Assembly: GCA_030068075.1 (NCBI GenBank)
Contig: CM057829.1
Coordinates: 80,225,132 to 80,289,131 of the forward strand
Direction: 5' to 3'
DNA length: 64,000 nucleotides
From: Paguma larvata
Taxonomy: Eukaryota > Chordata > Mammalia > Carnivora > Viverridae
The number at the start of each line of letters is the position of its first letter. Within the stretch, counting starts at the first letter, position 1. The notes beneath the pieces are model-generated. The model was given only the letters and a program-made list of their open reading frames with translations. It searched no databases and had not been told where the DNA came from. The translations under genes were made by a program, and so were the position numbers. Positions 33,430 to 45,050 of this stretch are shown here, piece by piece.

Positions 33430-34770
33430 TCCTAATTATCTTTTTTAGAAGTTATACTGAATTGTTAGAACATAGAAAAAACTCTAAATAATAATATAAT
33501 GAGTAACTGTGTATCCACCACTAAACTTAAGAAATAAATATTTCCAGTAAGTTGAAACTCCAGTATCCTTTCTCATTTTATCCCTTCCCCATTAGAGGTC
33601 ACCCTATCTTGAATTTGGTAATTGTTATTCCCATTCATATCTAATTCTTTTACTAAGGACAGTAATATATAGAATGTAAGGATAAATAGGTAGAAGGAAA
33701 ATGGTGTATGGTTTTCCTTAATGTTTTATGTAAATAATCTATTTTACTGAAACTTGCTTTTTATTTTTCTTATCATATGTTTGTGAAATTCATCAATGTG
33801 AATATGTGTAATTCTAGTTTATTCCATTTTCCAGGCTATGTAGTTATCCATTACATGAATATTCTATAAATAATTTATTCCTTGCTGTTTGACATTTAGG
33901 TTGTTTCTAGGTTTTGACGGTTGCCACGAGAGCAGTTGCACATGACTTTTTGTGTATATATGTAAGAATTTCTCTGGGATATATGCTTAGGGGAAGACTT
34001 GCTGGGTCCTAGGATATGAGCTTCAGCTTTACTAGATAGTAGATATTGCTGACTTACTCTTCAAGGTGGTGAATAGTAATCGACATTCCCACCAGCAGTG
34101 TATCAATATTCCTGTTGCTCCACATGCTCCCCAATGTTTGTGATTGTCAGACTATTTATTGTTTTCTAACCCGATGAGTAAGAGAAGGTGTTTTAGTATG
34201 GTTTCAGTTTCCTCTCCCCTCATTACTCATGGGACAGAGCATCTCATCATGTTTATTGGCCATTTGGGCTTCATATTTTCTGAATATCTGTTCATATGTT
34301 TTGTCCATTCACCAATTGATTCAGCTATCCTTTTTCCCCCTGTCAATTTTTTTTAATTGTGGTAAAATATGCATAACATAATATTTGTCATTTTAACCAT
34401 TTTTACATGTACGATTCTGGGGCATTAAGTACATTTACAGTGTTGTACAACCATCACCACTGTTGTATTCCCAGAACTTTTTCATCATCCCAAACAGAAG
34501 CTCTATACCCATTAGGCAATACTTTCTTTCTTCCCCCATCCTTCGCCTGGCCCTTTGAACCTCTAATCTACTTTATGTCTCTATGAATTTGCCTACTCAA
34601 GATATTTCATGTAAATGAAATCAGACAATATTTGTCCCTTTTCATTTAGTATTTTTCACTTAGCATAAGTGTTTTCACACTTATGTTTTCAAGTTCATAC
34701 ATGGCGTAGCATGTATTTCTTTTTATGGCTGAATAATATTCCATTGTATGTATATATTGCAAGCCTTTTG
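33430..34770 (-). mobile_element. Ancient L1 (L1M-type), antisense, probably two pieces
   Basis: The + strand shows the antisense ORF2-end text 'attcccaccagcagtgtatc' with 'gttgctccacatgctcccca' (about 34085-34140). It also shows the old 3' UTR text 'attttaaccatttttacatg', 'tgtacaaccatcaccactgt' and 'gctgaataatattccattgt' (34390-34745). The second block probably belongs to a different L1M copy, joined near 34345. No frame is functional. Confidence 0.8.
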
Positions 34771-35445
34771 CCAGCAGCTTCTGCTTCTTGTTCAGTTCTG
34801 TCAGGTTGTCCTCCTGACTTTCCTTACTGACTTTTGCTTTTCCAGAAGTATCATGGATTGATTATTTTCTATCCATCCTTCAATCTAGGCCTATGAATAT
34901 CTGACAGAATTGGGTTAAATACTTTGGCTTGTGGCTAGAATGAATATAGACTTGTCCACATTTTGTTTTCTATATAATTCTAGAAAGTGGAAAAGGAAGC
35001 TTTTGTATTGGTGGCATCCCAAAGACTTTCTAGAGCTTATTTAGTAACCTTAGGCAACTGTAGTGGTGCCTGGAAGAGGAAACCAGAAACTGCTCTGGTC
35101 CTGCCTGAGCTTGACATTTTACAAATAGAGTAGCTTTTTCTGGTGGCCTGACATATACAATTTGTTTTATAAGATGAACATTTCTTTTTTCTTCTATTCT
35201 TGTCAGAAGTCAGGTGGAATCTCATATTTTCATAAATTACAAAATTTATTTGGTAAAAGCTAATCAATGCTATTTCAGGATCCTAATACCAATCTGAACC
35301 TGAATCTTGTGTGGAGAGATGAAAATAACTGATAGCTCTGAACCCTTTAAACGGGGAGAAAAATGATGGCTGCCCATCTTCCCTGGGGCTGGCAGAGAAA
35401 CATGTGAACAGAGGAATAGGGCAGGGGAGAACATTGATTTTGTAC
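34771..35445. other. Noncoding sequence without recognised features
   Basis: Nothing recognisable was found beyond AT-rich unique sequence. The 76-codon minus frame has no motif. Confidence 0.4.
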
Positions 35446-35462
35446 TTTGAAATATCTAACTT

Positions 35463-35688
35463 CTCTTTTAAATGTATATTTATTTTTTGAGAGAGAGAGA
35501 GTGAGAGAGAGACACAGAGTGCGAGTGGGAGGGGCAGAGAGAGAGAGGGAGACAGACACAGGATCCAAAGTACACTCCAGGTTCTGAGCTGTCAGTATAG
35601 AGCCGGATGCAGGGCTCAAATCCATTAACTGTGAGATCATGACCTGAGCCCAAGTCGGACGCTTAACTGACTGAGCCACTCAGGTGCT
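35463..35688 (-). mobile_element. CAN-SINE (SINEC), antisense, with target duplication
   Basis: The element has 'atgtatatttattttttgag', GA repeats, 'tgtgagatcatgacctgagc' and 'actgagccactcaggtgct'. A 17-bp target duplication with one mismatch, TTTGAAATATCTAACTT / TTTGATATATCTAACTT, lies at 35446-35462 and 35689-35705. The overlapping minus frame is SINE-derived and not a gene. Confidence 0.96.
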
Positions 35689-35705
35689 TTTGATATATCT
35701 AACTT

Positions 35706-35899
35706 TTAAAAATAGTATAAGAAAATGAATCAATTGCAAGGACTATCGCTAAAAGAAGCATGACTGCCTGTCATATTTTTAAATAAACTTTTAAACATCT
35801 ATGATTGAGAAGTCATGGGAAAAGGCAAAGGGATTCATCTGAGACTTTGAAGATCTGGGTTTTCATCGTGGCTCTTCCTTCTCCTTGCCAGATGCATAC
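35706..35899. other. Short unique spacer between two CAN-SINEs
   Basis: The spacer is AT-rich with no feature. Confidence 0.4.
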
Positions 35900-36118
35900 A
35901 TTTTTTTTAAATTTTTTAATGTTTATTCACTTTTGAGAGATGGAGAGAGAGTATGAGTTGGGGAGAGGCAGAGAGAGGGAGACACAGAATCCGAAGCAGG
36001 CTCCAGGCTCTGAGCTTTCAGCACAGAGTGCATTGTGGGTCTTGAACCCACGGACTGCAAGATCATGACCTGAGCTGAAGTCAGATATTTAACTGACTCT
36101 GAGCCACCCAAGCGCCCC
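35900..36118 (-). mobile_element. CAN-SINE (SINEC), antisense
   Basis: The T-rich tail complement ('attttttaatgtttattcac') is followed by 'agcaggctccaggctctgag', 'gcaagatcatgacctgagct' and 'gagccacccaagcgcccctg'. Target duplications are weak (GATGCATACA / GATGAGTACG). Confidence 0.95.
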
Positions 36119-37229
36119 TGGATGAGTACGTTTTCTGCATGTTATCTCTGGATCCTTCTCCCCCTTTGGGTTAGTGATGCCTGCATTGCTGTTTTGCCAG
36201 AATTTTTGAGAGAATCACATAAGGCAATGCATGGAAAAGAAGCTCATGAGCCATAAGCACAGGCCACTGCTTATGTTCATCATCCAGCTGGTGAGATGGC
36301 AGTTCTGGTTGAGTTAGAAGGTATCCGAAAGCCACAGCTAACTGAAGAGTTATTTTAAAATTCTCAAACTTTTCTCATTTTTAAAAGGATTGTGCTTATC
36401 TAGACATGACAAAAACCCATAGCTGACATTTTAGATGAAGGGTTTAAATGGGAAGTTTACTCTTTGGATACATGGAAGTGGGGGTTAGGGTATATGGATC
36501 CTGCAGCAATCCTCGGAACAAGGCAGAGTCGAGTGTCTGGAAGAAGATCTATTCTAGGCTGGACATTGTACTACCTGTGTTTCTCAGCCTGTCATCTTTT
36601 GGCGGAGGTCCCCCCTGTATACCTCGCTGTGGATTTGGTTTACAAAAATACAGTCCTTCTTAGAAAATTGTTCCAGATGCTGGGAGAACTACTACAGAAT
36701 AATCCCGCTTTACAGAATGATTTGATTCAAAATAAGGCCAATTTCTAGCCGGCAGAAGGCTCCTGAAATGTCTGTAGCATCTGTGGCTCTGAGCTACTCC
36801 AGTCCAGAGCTCCAGATGCTGGCAGGCATTTCTCTCTATTAAATCAGTCTTAAAGGATTGCTATGTGCACTTCAGTCAAACCTTTCCCACACACACGTTT
36901 CCATAAAACTGCTGCTCTACAGCAAATCTTTCCAACCACACTCATGTAAATGTGGCTTTTTGTATGAATAGAAGAGAAAGGATATGTATAAAATCCGGTT
37001 CAACAATAGCCCCTTTATATACCCCAGCAAGCTTTATGTTGTGTGATGGGACACTGCTGCTTGATCCTTCAGAGGCTGTCAGAGGATGTTTGGTTAGGCT
37101 TTTCTTGCCATACATTTCGTGCATTCCCATTATGTCATAGGGTTGGGGCTCAAGGATAAAAAATTGTTTTATGGATTTCCTATCTTAAGTTTCATTTCTT
37201 TCAACTTTAAGTCTTTCCAACTCTTTTCC
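36119..37229. other. Noncoding sequence without recognised repeats
   Basis: Two overlapping plus frames (36448-36663 and 36464-36748) and a pair of opposed 62-codon frames (36942-37140) are open but carry no motif. No splice-bounded exon is evident. Confidence 0.4.
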
Positions 37230-37328
37230 TTACACCCAGGTGAAGTAGGAAGAGCAGGTGTTATTATCCACGTTTTATGGATAAAGAAATCAAGGCTTAG
37301 TTGTGACTTAGGGATGTTAAATAGAGTT
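37230..37328 (-). mobile_element. MIR SINE fragment, antisense
   Basis: The + strand 'ttattatccacgttttatgg', 'ataaagaaatcaaggcttag' and 'gtgacttagggatgtta' is the antisense of the MIR 'cctcagtttcctcatctgtaaaatggg' core. Confidence 0.65.
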
Positions 37329-38955
37329 CACTGTACTATATTTAATAAGATTTTTTACTATGTTATTTTATGTTACTTATTTTTGAACTTTCTAATATAT
37401 AGTAGCTTCATTTTTGAACAATGTCTGACCAAAATCATAGGAGTCAGACCTGTATCCTTTCAAACTCTCTGAGATTATAGTTAAATGGATATAGATTTTT
37501 GGAAATATAAATGAATGTATTTTCATTCACCTTCAGTCATGATTCCCTACAATAGGTAAAGGCAGATACCTTTTAGGACAAATACATCTATGGGGTAGAA
37601 AAGGGGGATATGGCCTTTCGATGTCCTTGCCAAATAGGAAACAGAAGAGAACCCTTATGATACTGGGAAGGAGAGAATATCCCACTTCCTTGGGAGTAGG
37701 CTGAGGATGCAGCCAACCTGTATGAGTAGGAATATATTGAAGTTGATGCTATTGGTGGCAGGATATGATTTAGTTATGGGTTAAGATGAATCTGGCACTT
37801 CTCCCTTTCCAAAACCAGTGGGTGAGGTACAGAAGATTTCAAAGTTCCCACAGGCTCTGTTGGGGAAATATACAGATGTGGAATGGGCTAGAAGGAATCA
37901 GGGGGCCCTTCTCAACTGGAGATGAGTAACCTTGAACAGGGACTCCAGCTGCTGCTCTAGCACAGTGTCTCCTCCCTCCCTCCACAGTGGTCACAACACA
38001 GGACCTCAGGGCCCAGGGCTGCCCTAGTGACAGAACTCTCAGGACCCTCTGTGGATCTAGCCTTACTCCCAGCCCCATCATACTGAGGACTTAATAATTT
38101 ACTCTTTATACCTACATGCCATCTTTCCTTCAAAAATGTGGGGTATCATAAGGAAAACTTGGCAGACTATTTTTCCAAATGAGGCTTTAAGTAATTCTTT
38201 TAAATCAGCTTAGAAGACAGAGAAGTATTGCATTCATTAGTTTAAAATTACTTCTTCAATCATTTCTATTTCCACCTTCTTCCTTCTCCAATTCCCAATG
38301 AAAAGGAGGTGCTCACGAGAGATTTACTTCAGTTAGAGGGATTACAAAGGAAGTTGTATATATATATTTTTTGGTAGTGTATCTGACTTTTAGGATGTGA
38401 ATTGCCCACCTAGTTTCAATAGGAGAGGAAAATATTTCGGTGGAGCTGAAGGGTATGTTAGAGGTCGATGTGTATGAGAACCTTGGAAACAATAGGAAAC
38501 CATGGGCATTTTCCCTTTCTTGTATTTGCTTTCATTCTTGCTTGCCTAAGGATCTTTTATATAATGGACGTCAGCAAAAGTGCCTTCCTTCAGGAGGGCA
38601 GTCCCTGTGCCTACTGTGCAGGCCTCCAGGGGTCCCTTGGTTTCTTGATTTAATTACCATAAGACCTTTTGCAGTTGCCCCATGGTGCTTCTAGGCTTTC
38701 CCAGAAGCTGTGCTATAAATCTTCCACCCACTGAAACCTTTTGTATATCCCTCAGCCAGAATAATTGGGAAGAAAATTATGTGCATGTTATTTCAGTTGA
38801 AGAAAGTGCTAATAATTCAGGGATCTGTGCAGTGGGACATAGAAATCCATTACTTTTAGGGATAGCTCCATATTCCATTGACCTTGGATAACTCTCTGGA
38901 CCACTGTAAAAGGAACTGGGGTATGTGATTCTAAATCTCACCATTTACATTTTGC
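37329..38955. other. Noncoding sequence without recognised repeats
   Basis: The 84-codon plus frame at 38440-38694 (with a nested 61-codon frame) and the 80-codon minus frame at 37839-38081 lack recognisable domains. No promoter or exon structure was recognised. Confidence 0.4.
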
Positions 38956-38959
38956 TTGA

Positions 38960-39130
38960 TTTGCCTACTCACTTAACACATACTTATTAAGTGCCTACTA
39001 TGTGCTATCTTAGGTGCTGGGATGTGATAATGAACCAGATAGGCATGGTCTGTGTCTTTGTGGTGCTTTTATCTGGATAAAAAAATTGAGAAACTTTAAT
39101 AAAGTATAAGGTGATATTTACCATAAAACT
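38960..39130 (+). mobile_element. L2-like LINE fragment
   Basis: The text 'attaagtgcctactatgtgc', 'tatcttaggtgctgggatgt' and 'gataatgaaccagataggca' matches a segment common in old mammalian L2-type repeats. Confidence 0.6.
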
Positions 39131-40087
39131 ATGACAACAAACACTAATCCATTTATAATCAAATTATCTTTCCAAGTAACATTATTGCTCCAGATATTCT
39201 TAGGCATACTTGACCAGCTCTTTTAACAAGTCTGGTTCAGGTTGGATTCCCCAAAAGGGCAGAGGAGAGAGCACTGGGGTCTCGCCACAGATCTTGCTGG
39301 CAAAATGATCCTTTCCTGATTGGAGCAAAATAACAGAAGTGACTGACACTCTGATCACCTGTTATATGCTAAGTGCTACACTACACTATGGGCTTAATAC
39401 ATTTTATTCCATTTGGGGGAAATCAATCTCAATTACTCTTGGCCTTGAACTCCCAAGTAAACTGTAGATAGATGGCTTTCTGTCAGAGCTTTCTGTGTTC
39501 TTTACCATGACTTTTTCTAATTTAGTAAAATAGAGTACAGAGGCCGCCAAGTGGACTAAATTAAAGATAAGGGGTAACTAGTCAGGGAACTTTTTGGTGA
39601 AGAAAGGGTATGTATGAGGGAGAAACAAATGGGGAAGAGTAATACCAGTGAGTTCACCTCTTCATATCATAGGAAAAGGGCATTTTATAGCCACCATCTA
39701 TATTATTTTGAAGTAATGAAGCATTTTCTTAAGTAGGAAATCCTATCATCTGTTGTGCTTGAGTAGCCTTGATCTAAAGAGAAGCAAAATATTTCATGTT
39801 TTTATTAGGAACTCTGGAAAAAAAACAATGACAAACCGTATGGTATATGTCTAAAATCTGCTCTGGGATGTATATTTATATATTTTCTAGATTTTTGAAT
39901 TTGGTTGCCAAGCATCCTTACAGATACAGCTATTTCAGGGTTACATGTTCAGACGATTGCTGAAAGAGGACACAGAATCCCTCCCCAACCCCTAAATCAG
40001 TTTTCTGACCATCATTTATTCAGAATGCTTAACAAACTAGAGTTTCAAACTAGAAAATAAACACCTAAATATTCATGGATATGAGTC
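39131..40087. other. Noncoding sequence without recognised features
   Basis: Nothing recognisable was found. 40078-40087 directly abuts the LTR below. Confidence 0.4.
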
Positions 40088-40687
40088 TGTTGCCAGGTGG
40101 ACTGAGAGGTCTTGGGCCCCAAGGTCTCTACCTGACCCATCCAAAGGATGTAGTGGGAGGCTCTTGGTCTCACCATGAGAAAGAATTCAAGGACAGACAC
40201 AGCACAGTGAATGACCAGTATAAGCAGGAAAGTTTATCAGAGCAAAAGTATACTCTCAGGACCTGAGAGCAGGTGAGCTCAGGTGAGAGCAGCGTGCACT
40301 AGGGTTTGGGTTTCTATCTTTTATTTGCAGTTGTTAACAAAGGGGTGGAATATTCATTACTTGAGGAGGGCATTTCTTGAAAGCAGGGTGGTCTCTTCCA
40401 GGAATGTGGGTTATGCTTTTTATTCCTTATTTGGTCAGGGGTTTCCGGTCACGGCACCCTTAGGGAGGAGATTTTAGTATGTTAATACAGTATAAACAAG
40501 GAATAATGTGAACTTTGGCCTACCTTGTCAGCCATCTTGGGCCTGTCTGGTTTGATCTGGTGTCTTGTGGTTTTGTTTTGGAGTGCCACCAGGACTGGCC
40601 TGTGATTTTCTCATAGTTAGCCATGAACTTCCTCTTTGCTGACCTCCAGGCATCCAGTTAGAACCTAACTAACTGTCTACTCTAACA
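40088..40687 (-). mobile_element. Solo LTR, class I (ERV1-like) endogenous retrovirus, antisense
   Basis: A 600-bp block begins TGTTGCCAGG on the + strand and ends CTCTAACA, so its own sense strand has 5'-TG...CA-3' ends. In sense order a TATA-like AATAAAAAG lies at about 40424-40416, and an AATAAA poly(A) signal at about 40325-40320 is followed by about 230 bp of U5. That layout with a short R is typical of gammaretrovirus-like LTRs. The flanks AGTC (left) and ATTC (right) could be a 4-bp target duplication with one change. No internal region or second LTR is present, so it is a solo LTR left by recombination. Overlapping plus frames are chance. The exact family was not identified. Confidence 0.75.
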
Positions 40688-40949
40688 ATTCGTGTGTATT
40701 GAGGCAAGTCCTTGAACCTGAAATAGCTTATTTTGTGAGCATGTACTACTTTCTTCCTGTAGAAGTGTCAAAGTTTATATATGATGATTTAGATGGGGAA
40801 ACAATAAGGAAAATTTTATTTTTTATCACTGATTTTCCTTTGCTTTTGAGCTCTATATCTGAAAATGGTGGGAAAACTTAACATTAATAAAGAAGTCTTA
40901 GTTTCATATTTTTGATAAATCTTCAACTAATTTCAAGTTCAAGCTCTTG
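40688..40949. other. Short unique spacer
   Basis: AT-rich spacer between the solo LTR and a CAN-SINE. The 60-codon frame at 40699-40881 is open but has no motif and no splice context. Confidence 0.35.
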
Positions 40950-41173
40950 GGGCACCTGGGTGACTCAGTTGGTTAAGTGTCTGGGTCTTGATTTTGGCTA
41001 AGCTCATCATCTCACAGTTTGTGGAATCCAGTCCTGCCTTGGGCTCCATGTGGACAGAGCAGAGCCTGCTTGGGATTCTCTCTCTCCCTTTCTCTCTCTG
41101 CCCCTCCCCTGCTCATGCTCTCTCTCAAGCTCTCTCTCTCTCTCTCAAATGAATAAACCTAAAAAAAAAAAAA
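40950..41173 (+). mobile_element. CAN-SINE (SINEC), complete
   Basis: The element has the head GGGGCACCTGGGTGACTCAG, 'gcagagcctgcttgggattc', (TC)n at 41123-41150, AATGAATAAACC and a poly(A) of 13. AAGCTC before the head and after the tail (about 41172-41178) is a short target duplication. Confidence 0.95.
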
Positions 41174-42319
41174 GCTCAGATTCTTTATTACTGTTGTTTC
41201 TCCCCTATCAAAGGCCCATCCTACTTTCCAAAGGGGTTCTGAGTATAGTGGAAGGCATGGTATAAGGTGTAAGTGGCCTCAGGGCCTCAGGGTCCACTTG
41301 GCCCATCTGGTATCTTCTGGGACTTTCTTGGAAGTTTCCCTTGACCTGACTAGCTAGGCACTGATATCTGCTGAGTGTGGCTCATCCTGCTTAGTTTGTA
41401 TGTGTGCCATGTGCTAAATGCTGCTGATTATGGATTTTCTACCCTGCAAGACACTGGTCCTACAATTAGGACCAGGTACATAATTTATGTAAGACTCCAT
41501 GCAAAATGAAAGAGTGAGATCTTGCTCAAAATTATTAAGAATTTCCAGATGGCTTCAGCAGAGCATTAAGCCAAGCATGGGGTCCTTCTGAGCACTGGGT
41601 TCTTTTAAGTTTCTCTGTTATACCTACTTTCCAGAGTAACTCAGAATAACTAGTGTGGCAAAGAGACCACTTTAAGTCCTTTCCTAAGGAAATTGAATTA
41701 GGAAGGGAGAGAAATTGAATGGGAGAATACAGATTTATGTATTTATTTTTAAAAATTGGGTGGGTGAGAACATGGATGCATATTAATAAGTCTTTGACAC
41801 ATGCTCGGTCTCTGAATTCTTGTTACACTTGTGAATGGTTGCCGTATTTCTGTGCCTTTAAACCAAGCTCCCCTAAGATGCTTCCTCGTTTTGCAAAGGT
41901 CAGCATCCTCTTATCAAGGTGGCTAATTTGTCCATATTGTGACAACTATAGGATTTTAAATATATGTATTTAAATATATATATTTATATAGGTCTTTTCT
42001 GTTAACACCATTAAAACTCTTCCTTCTGCAGCCTCCCCCACATGCTCTAATCTTACACAACAGTTCCTTGAAATATTAAGGCTTTCATAGTTAGATTATT
42101 TTGGTACTATGTCTTCAGGATGGAACAGAAAGCATGTCTTTGGGGTGGAAATAATATTTGGCTTGTATGACGGGTTAGTGCATTAAAGGTAATTTATTAA
42201 GTATTCATAATCCATGTGAATGCTGGTGGGTAGGCCCCATCTTATTTTTTTAAAGGCAATATGATTTAAATCCATTAGAATATAATAAAATCAGATTAGA
42301 AATTAGAATAACTAATTAT
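41174..42319. other. Noncoding; includes a copy of an unnamed mammalian repeat (41480-41630)
   Basis: 41480-41630 ('aaaattattaagaatttcca', 'agcagagcattaagccaagc') resembles a mammalian interspersed repeat whose name I cannot recall. A related stretch occurs at 45430-45870. AT-rich tandem text lies at 41955-41990. No gene was found. Confidence 0.4.
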
Positions 42320-42332
42320 TGCCTGGGTGACT
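42320..42332 (+). mobile_element. CAN-SINE head fragment left of the inserted LTR
   Basis: TGCCTGGGTGACT is the first part of a CAN-SINE head. The SINE resumes at 42853 after the LTR. The last 6 bases, GTGACT (42327-42332), are the target duplication. Confidence 0.85.
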
Positions 42333-42852
42333 TGCCGGAGTTGGTCCTTGTTCCGGCGAATCTAGGGGTCCACGAAGGACGAACGTTAGGCGAAATGAGG
42401 TGAGAGAGCCACGAGTGAGATGGAATCTGATGACCAAGCAAGCAGCCCTGGCAGTTCTGGCATCTCCACCATTCTGGTGTCTCTATTCTGGCATCTCTGC
42501 CCTGCTGGTCTCAGTGTCTTTATTTAAAAGGTAGTGAGTTACATTACAACAATGAGTGACATTCCATAGTTTGATCTCTTTAACAATAATCCGTTTTTAC
42601 CAGCAAGGCAAGGCGGCAACTTCCTTCATCTTGTATGTTTGTTTCAGGATAATTAACATATAAATGTAGGGTGGGGGGAGAGAACAGGGTGTTTCCTTTA
42701 AGGCCTTAAATGTTAATTATCTGTAAACAGGAGAAATCAGAGCGTTGTTTTGAGGACTATACTTCCAACTACAATGGGGGAGGTGCAACCCATCCCCAGG
42801 ATGCAACTTTAAGGTTACTTCTCAACCTGTGAGCCCAAAACGGCTCCCAACA
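42333..42852 (-). mobile_element. Solo LTR, class II (ERVK/IAP-like), antisense, inside a CAN-SINE
   Basis: The 520-bp block runs from TGCCGGAG to CTCCCAACA on the + strand. Its sense strand therefore starts TGTTGGGAGCCG, the beginning typical of betaretrovirus-like and IAP-type LTRs, and ends CTCCGGCA. An AATAAA signal lies in sense at about 42524-42519, as AAATAAAGACACTG. It is flanked by perfect 6-bp duplications GTGACT at 42327-42332 and 42853-42858; a 6-bp duplication is the class II integrase signature. No internal sequence remains. It carries more CpGs than the neighbourhood. The interrupted element is a felid CAN-SINE, so the LTR is younger than that SINE. Confidence 0.85.
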
Positions 42853-43065
42853 GTGACTCAGTCAGGGAAGCATCCAACTCTTGATTTCAGTTTAAGTCAA
42901 GAATTCAGTTTGTGAGTTTGGGTCCCACCTGGGCCTCCTGACTGATAGTGTGGAGCCTGCCTGGAATTCTTTCTCTCTCCCCCTCTTTCTCTGCCTCTCC
43001 CTTGCTCACACACATATTCTCTCTGTCTCTCTTTCTCTCTCTCTCAAAATTAATTAACTTATTAA
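42853..43065 (+). mobile_element. CAN-SINE (SINEC), remainder right of the inserted LTR
   Basis: The element resumes with GTGACTCAGTCAGGGAAGCA, then 'ggtcccacctgggcctcctg', 'agtgtggagcctgcctggaa', CT repeats and 'aaaattaattaacttatt'. Together with 42320-42332 it is one SINE of about 220 bp. Confidence 0.93.
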
Positions 43066-43749
43066 GAAGAAATTAAACTAACATTGTTAAATTCTAATTC
43101 TAGTGTCATCTAATTTATGTGGACATATACTTAAGAAGTTTAAGTAAGATTAAAAGTATTTTGCCAAAATATTAGGTGGCGATTTAATATAACATTGGCT
43201 GCCACTTTTTTTTTTTATTCAGAAGGCTAATCAGTTAGAAATTACATATTGCTATGCTAATAGTATCTTATGTAATGTCTAAAAATCAGATTGACATCTT
43301 TGTACTAAGGACCCTGGTTCTATATTGAATTAAGAGACCATTTTTATTTTCCAGTGTGCTGTTTACCTGGAGCACTCCAGCACCAATCATACCTACAATT
43401 ACAGATAGAGAGGTAGAATAAGGTGGCCATTCACCCTATTTGATTTGTTAGCAGCTAACAGCAGCTTCTTAACAACATAATTTAGACTCATGCATTCCAT
43501 GCAGAGGCAGCTGATACTGATATTTCTGGGGAGAGAAGGAAGTGTTCTATCAAACAGATATATTTGAAAAGATGTGCTAATGTATAGTTAGAGGAAGATT
43601 ATTGCCAGGGCCTGGGCTTGTAGATTAAAAACATTTTTTTCTCATTAGTAATATTGTTGCGTTTAGAAATATGATTGGTAATTTCCAGGTTGCCCTTCCT
43701 CACCCTTCCTGTACTTCTGTTGTGTTTACATCCTAGTGAAATAGTAGCA
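43066..43749. other. Noncoding sequence without recognised features
   Basis: No gene or clear repeat was found. A T-rich run is at 43207-43218. Confidence 0.4.
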
Positions 43750-44340
43750 TATTGCTGCTCATTAATCAAGTCCCGTGATTCCTTCATAATGCTTCATAAA
43801 TCTGAGCCTCTCCTTAGCTGTGCTCTCCCCGCCACCCCATGTTTATGTTCCTGTTGCTTCAGTCCTCCACAATTATAAAAATCTCTTTGTCTTCCTGTCT
43901 TTACTTTTATCCCTATTTCATTTATCCCATACACAGCTGCCATATTAATCTTTTGAAAATGACACTGGATTACGCTATTCTTGTATTCAAAAAAAAAGAT
44001 GCCCCAGAGCCTAGAGAATAAAGTCCAACTTTCTTATTCTGACACTTCCCCTGCATAATTGGGCCCCAACTACCTCTTCAACCTATATTCCTACTCGTCC
44101 TCGCAAAGAATCTGTCATTTCATTTCAAATTGGTCTGTCGGCAACCTACCCAAACTTGCTTCTGTCCTCATGTGTTTGTGCTCACTGTGTTTTCATCACC
44201 TGAAATGCTCTCCTACCATCTCATCACTTACCCACGTTATTGTCAGTCTTCGAAGTCAGCCTAAATTCTCTCTGCTCTGCAGACTTTTTTTCCTAGCACT
44301 TGAGGTAACAGGCATTTTGTTTCTTTTAATTTATTCAACC
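43750..44340 (+). mobile_element. L2 LINE, 3' portion
   Basis: The text 'agcctagagaataaagtcca', 'ttgggccccaactacctctt', 'cacctgaaatgctctcctac' and 'tcgaagtcagcctaaattct' follows the order of the L2 3' half. The 97-codon plus frame at 44059-44352 is a decayed piece of it and not a host gene. Confidence 0.8.
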
Positions 44341-44465
44341 AATGATTATTAAGTTCCTTCTACATTTTTTTTTTATGAGGCCCTAGAAATGTAATAGTGA
44401 GCAAGCCAGATGTGGTCCCTGCACTCATGGAGGTTCCAGGCACAAAACAGAGGAAAGCTCTCCAT
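44330..44465 (+). mobile_element. L2-like fragment
   Basis: The text 'tgattattaagttccttcta', 'gtaatagtgagcaagccaga' and 'gtccctgcactcatggaggt' is the classic text of an L2-associated repeat. Confidence 0.7.
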
Positions 44466-44639
44466 TTCCAGAGCATTGACTATCTATGATCTAATTTAGA
44501 CAAAAGATAGTATCTACATATATTATATATGTGTCACAGAGTGTATGTTTATATCTTCTTTCTATACTTGATTAAATCTTTGAGAACAGAAGCTATGTCT
44601 TAGGTTCAATTCCAACATAATATTGGTCATGAAAGAAGC

Positions 44640-44880
44640 AGTGTGGCATGTGGGAAATAGTGCAGCTCTGTAGCCAAATGGCAAGCCATCAGTTTGGTTC
44701 AGGTCTCAATGGTTTTGTAGCCTTGGGTGTTACTTAATCACTCAAAGTCTCCTTACAAAGTAGTTCAATAATATACCTACCAAAACAGGGTGGTGATGAG
44801 TACAAATTGATTTCATACTTAGAATGTTCTTTTAACAGAGCCAGGCCTATATTGGGTGCTTAGCAAATGTTAGCTTTTGT
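44640..44880 (+). mobile_element. MIR SINE
   Basis: MIR order is visible: 'gtgcagctctgtagccaaat', 'gttttgtagccttgggtgtt', 'acttaatcactcaaagtctc', 'agggtggtgatgagtacaaa' and 'ttgggtgcttagcaaatgtt'. Confidence 0.8.
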
Positions 44881-44889
44881 TTTCATTTT

Positions 44890-45050
44890 TATAATGCCAC
44901 AGCCTGTGTGGCCTTAGGCATATCATTTAACATCACGTAGCTTCTTTACTTCATCTGTAAAATAACGATGATGTAACCCAACTGAAGATGTGTGTGTGTG
45001 CGTGTGTGTGTATAGTTGAGGAAATTAGATAAAAGATTCAAGTTCTGGGA
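44890..45050 (+). mobile_element. MIR SINE fragment with (TG)n
   Basis: The core 'gtgtggccttaggcatatca', 'acttcatctgtaaaataacg' is MIR. A (TG)n run at about 44990-45012 interrupts the 3' half. Confidence 0.75.

Noticed and set aside
36448..36748. Two overlapping plus-strand frames of 71 and 94 codons
   Set aside because: There is no recognisable domain, no splice or promoter context, and the two frames overlap.
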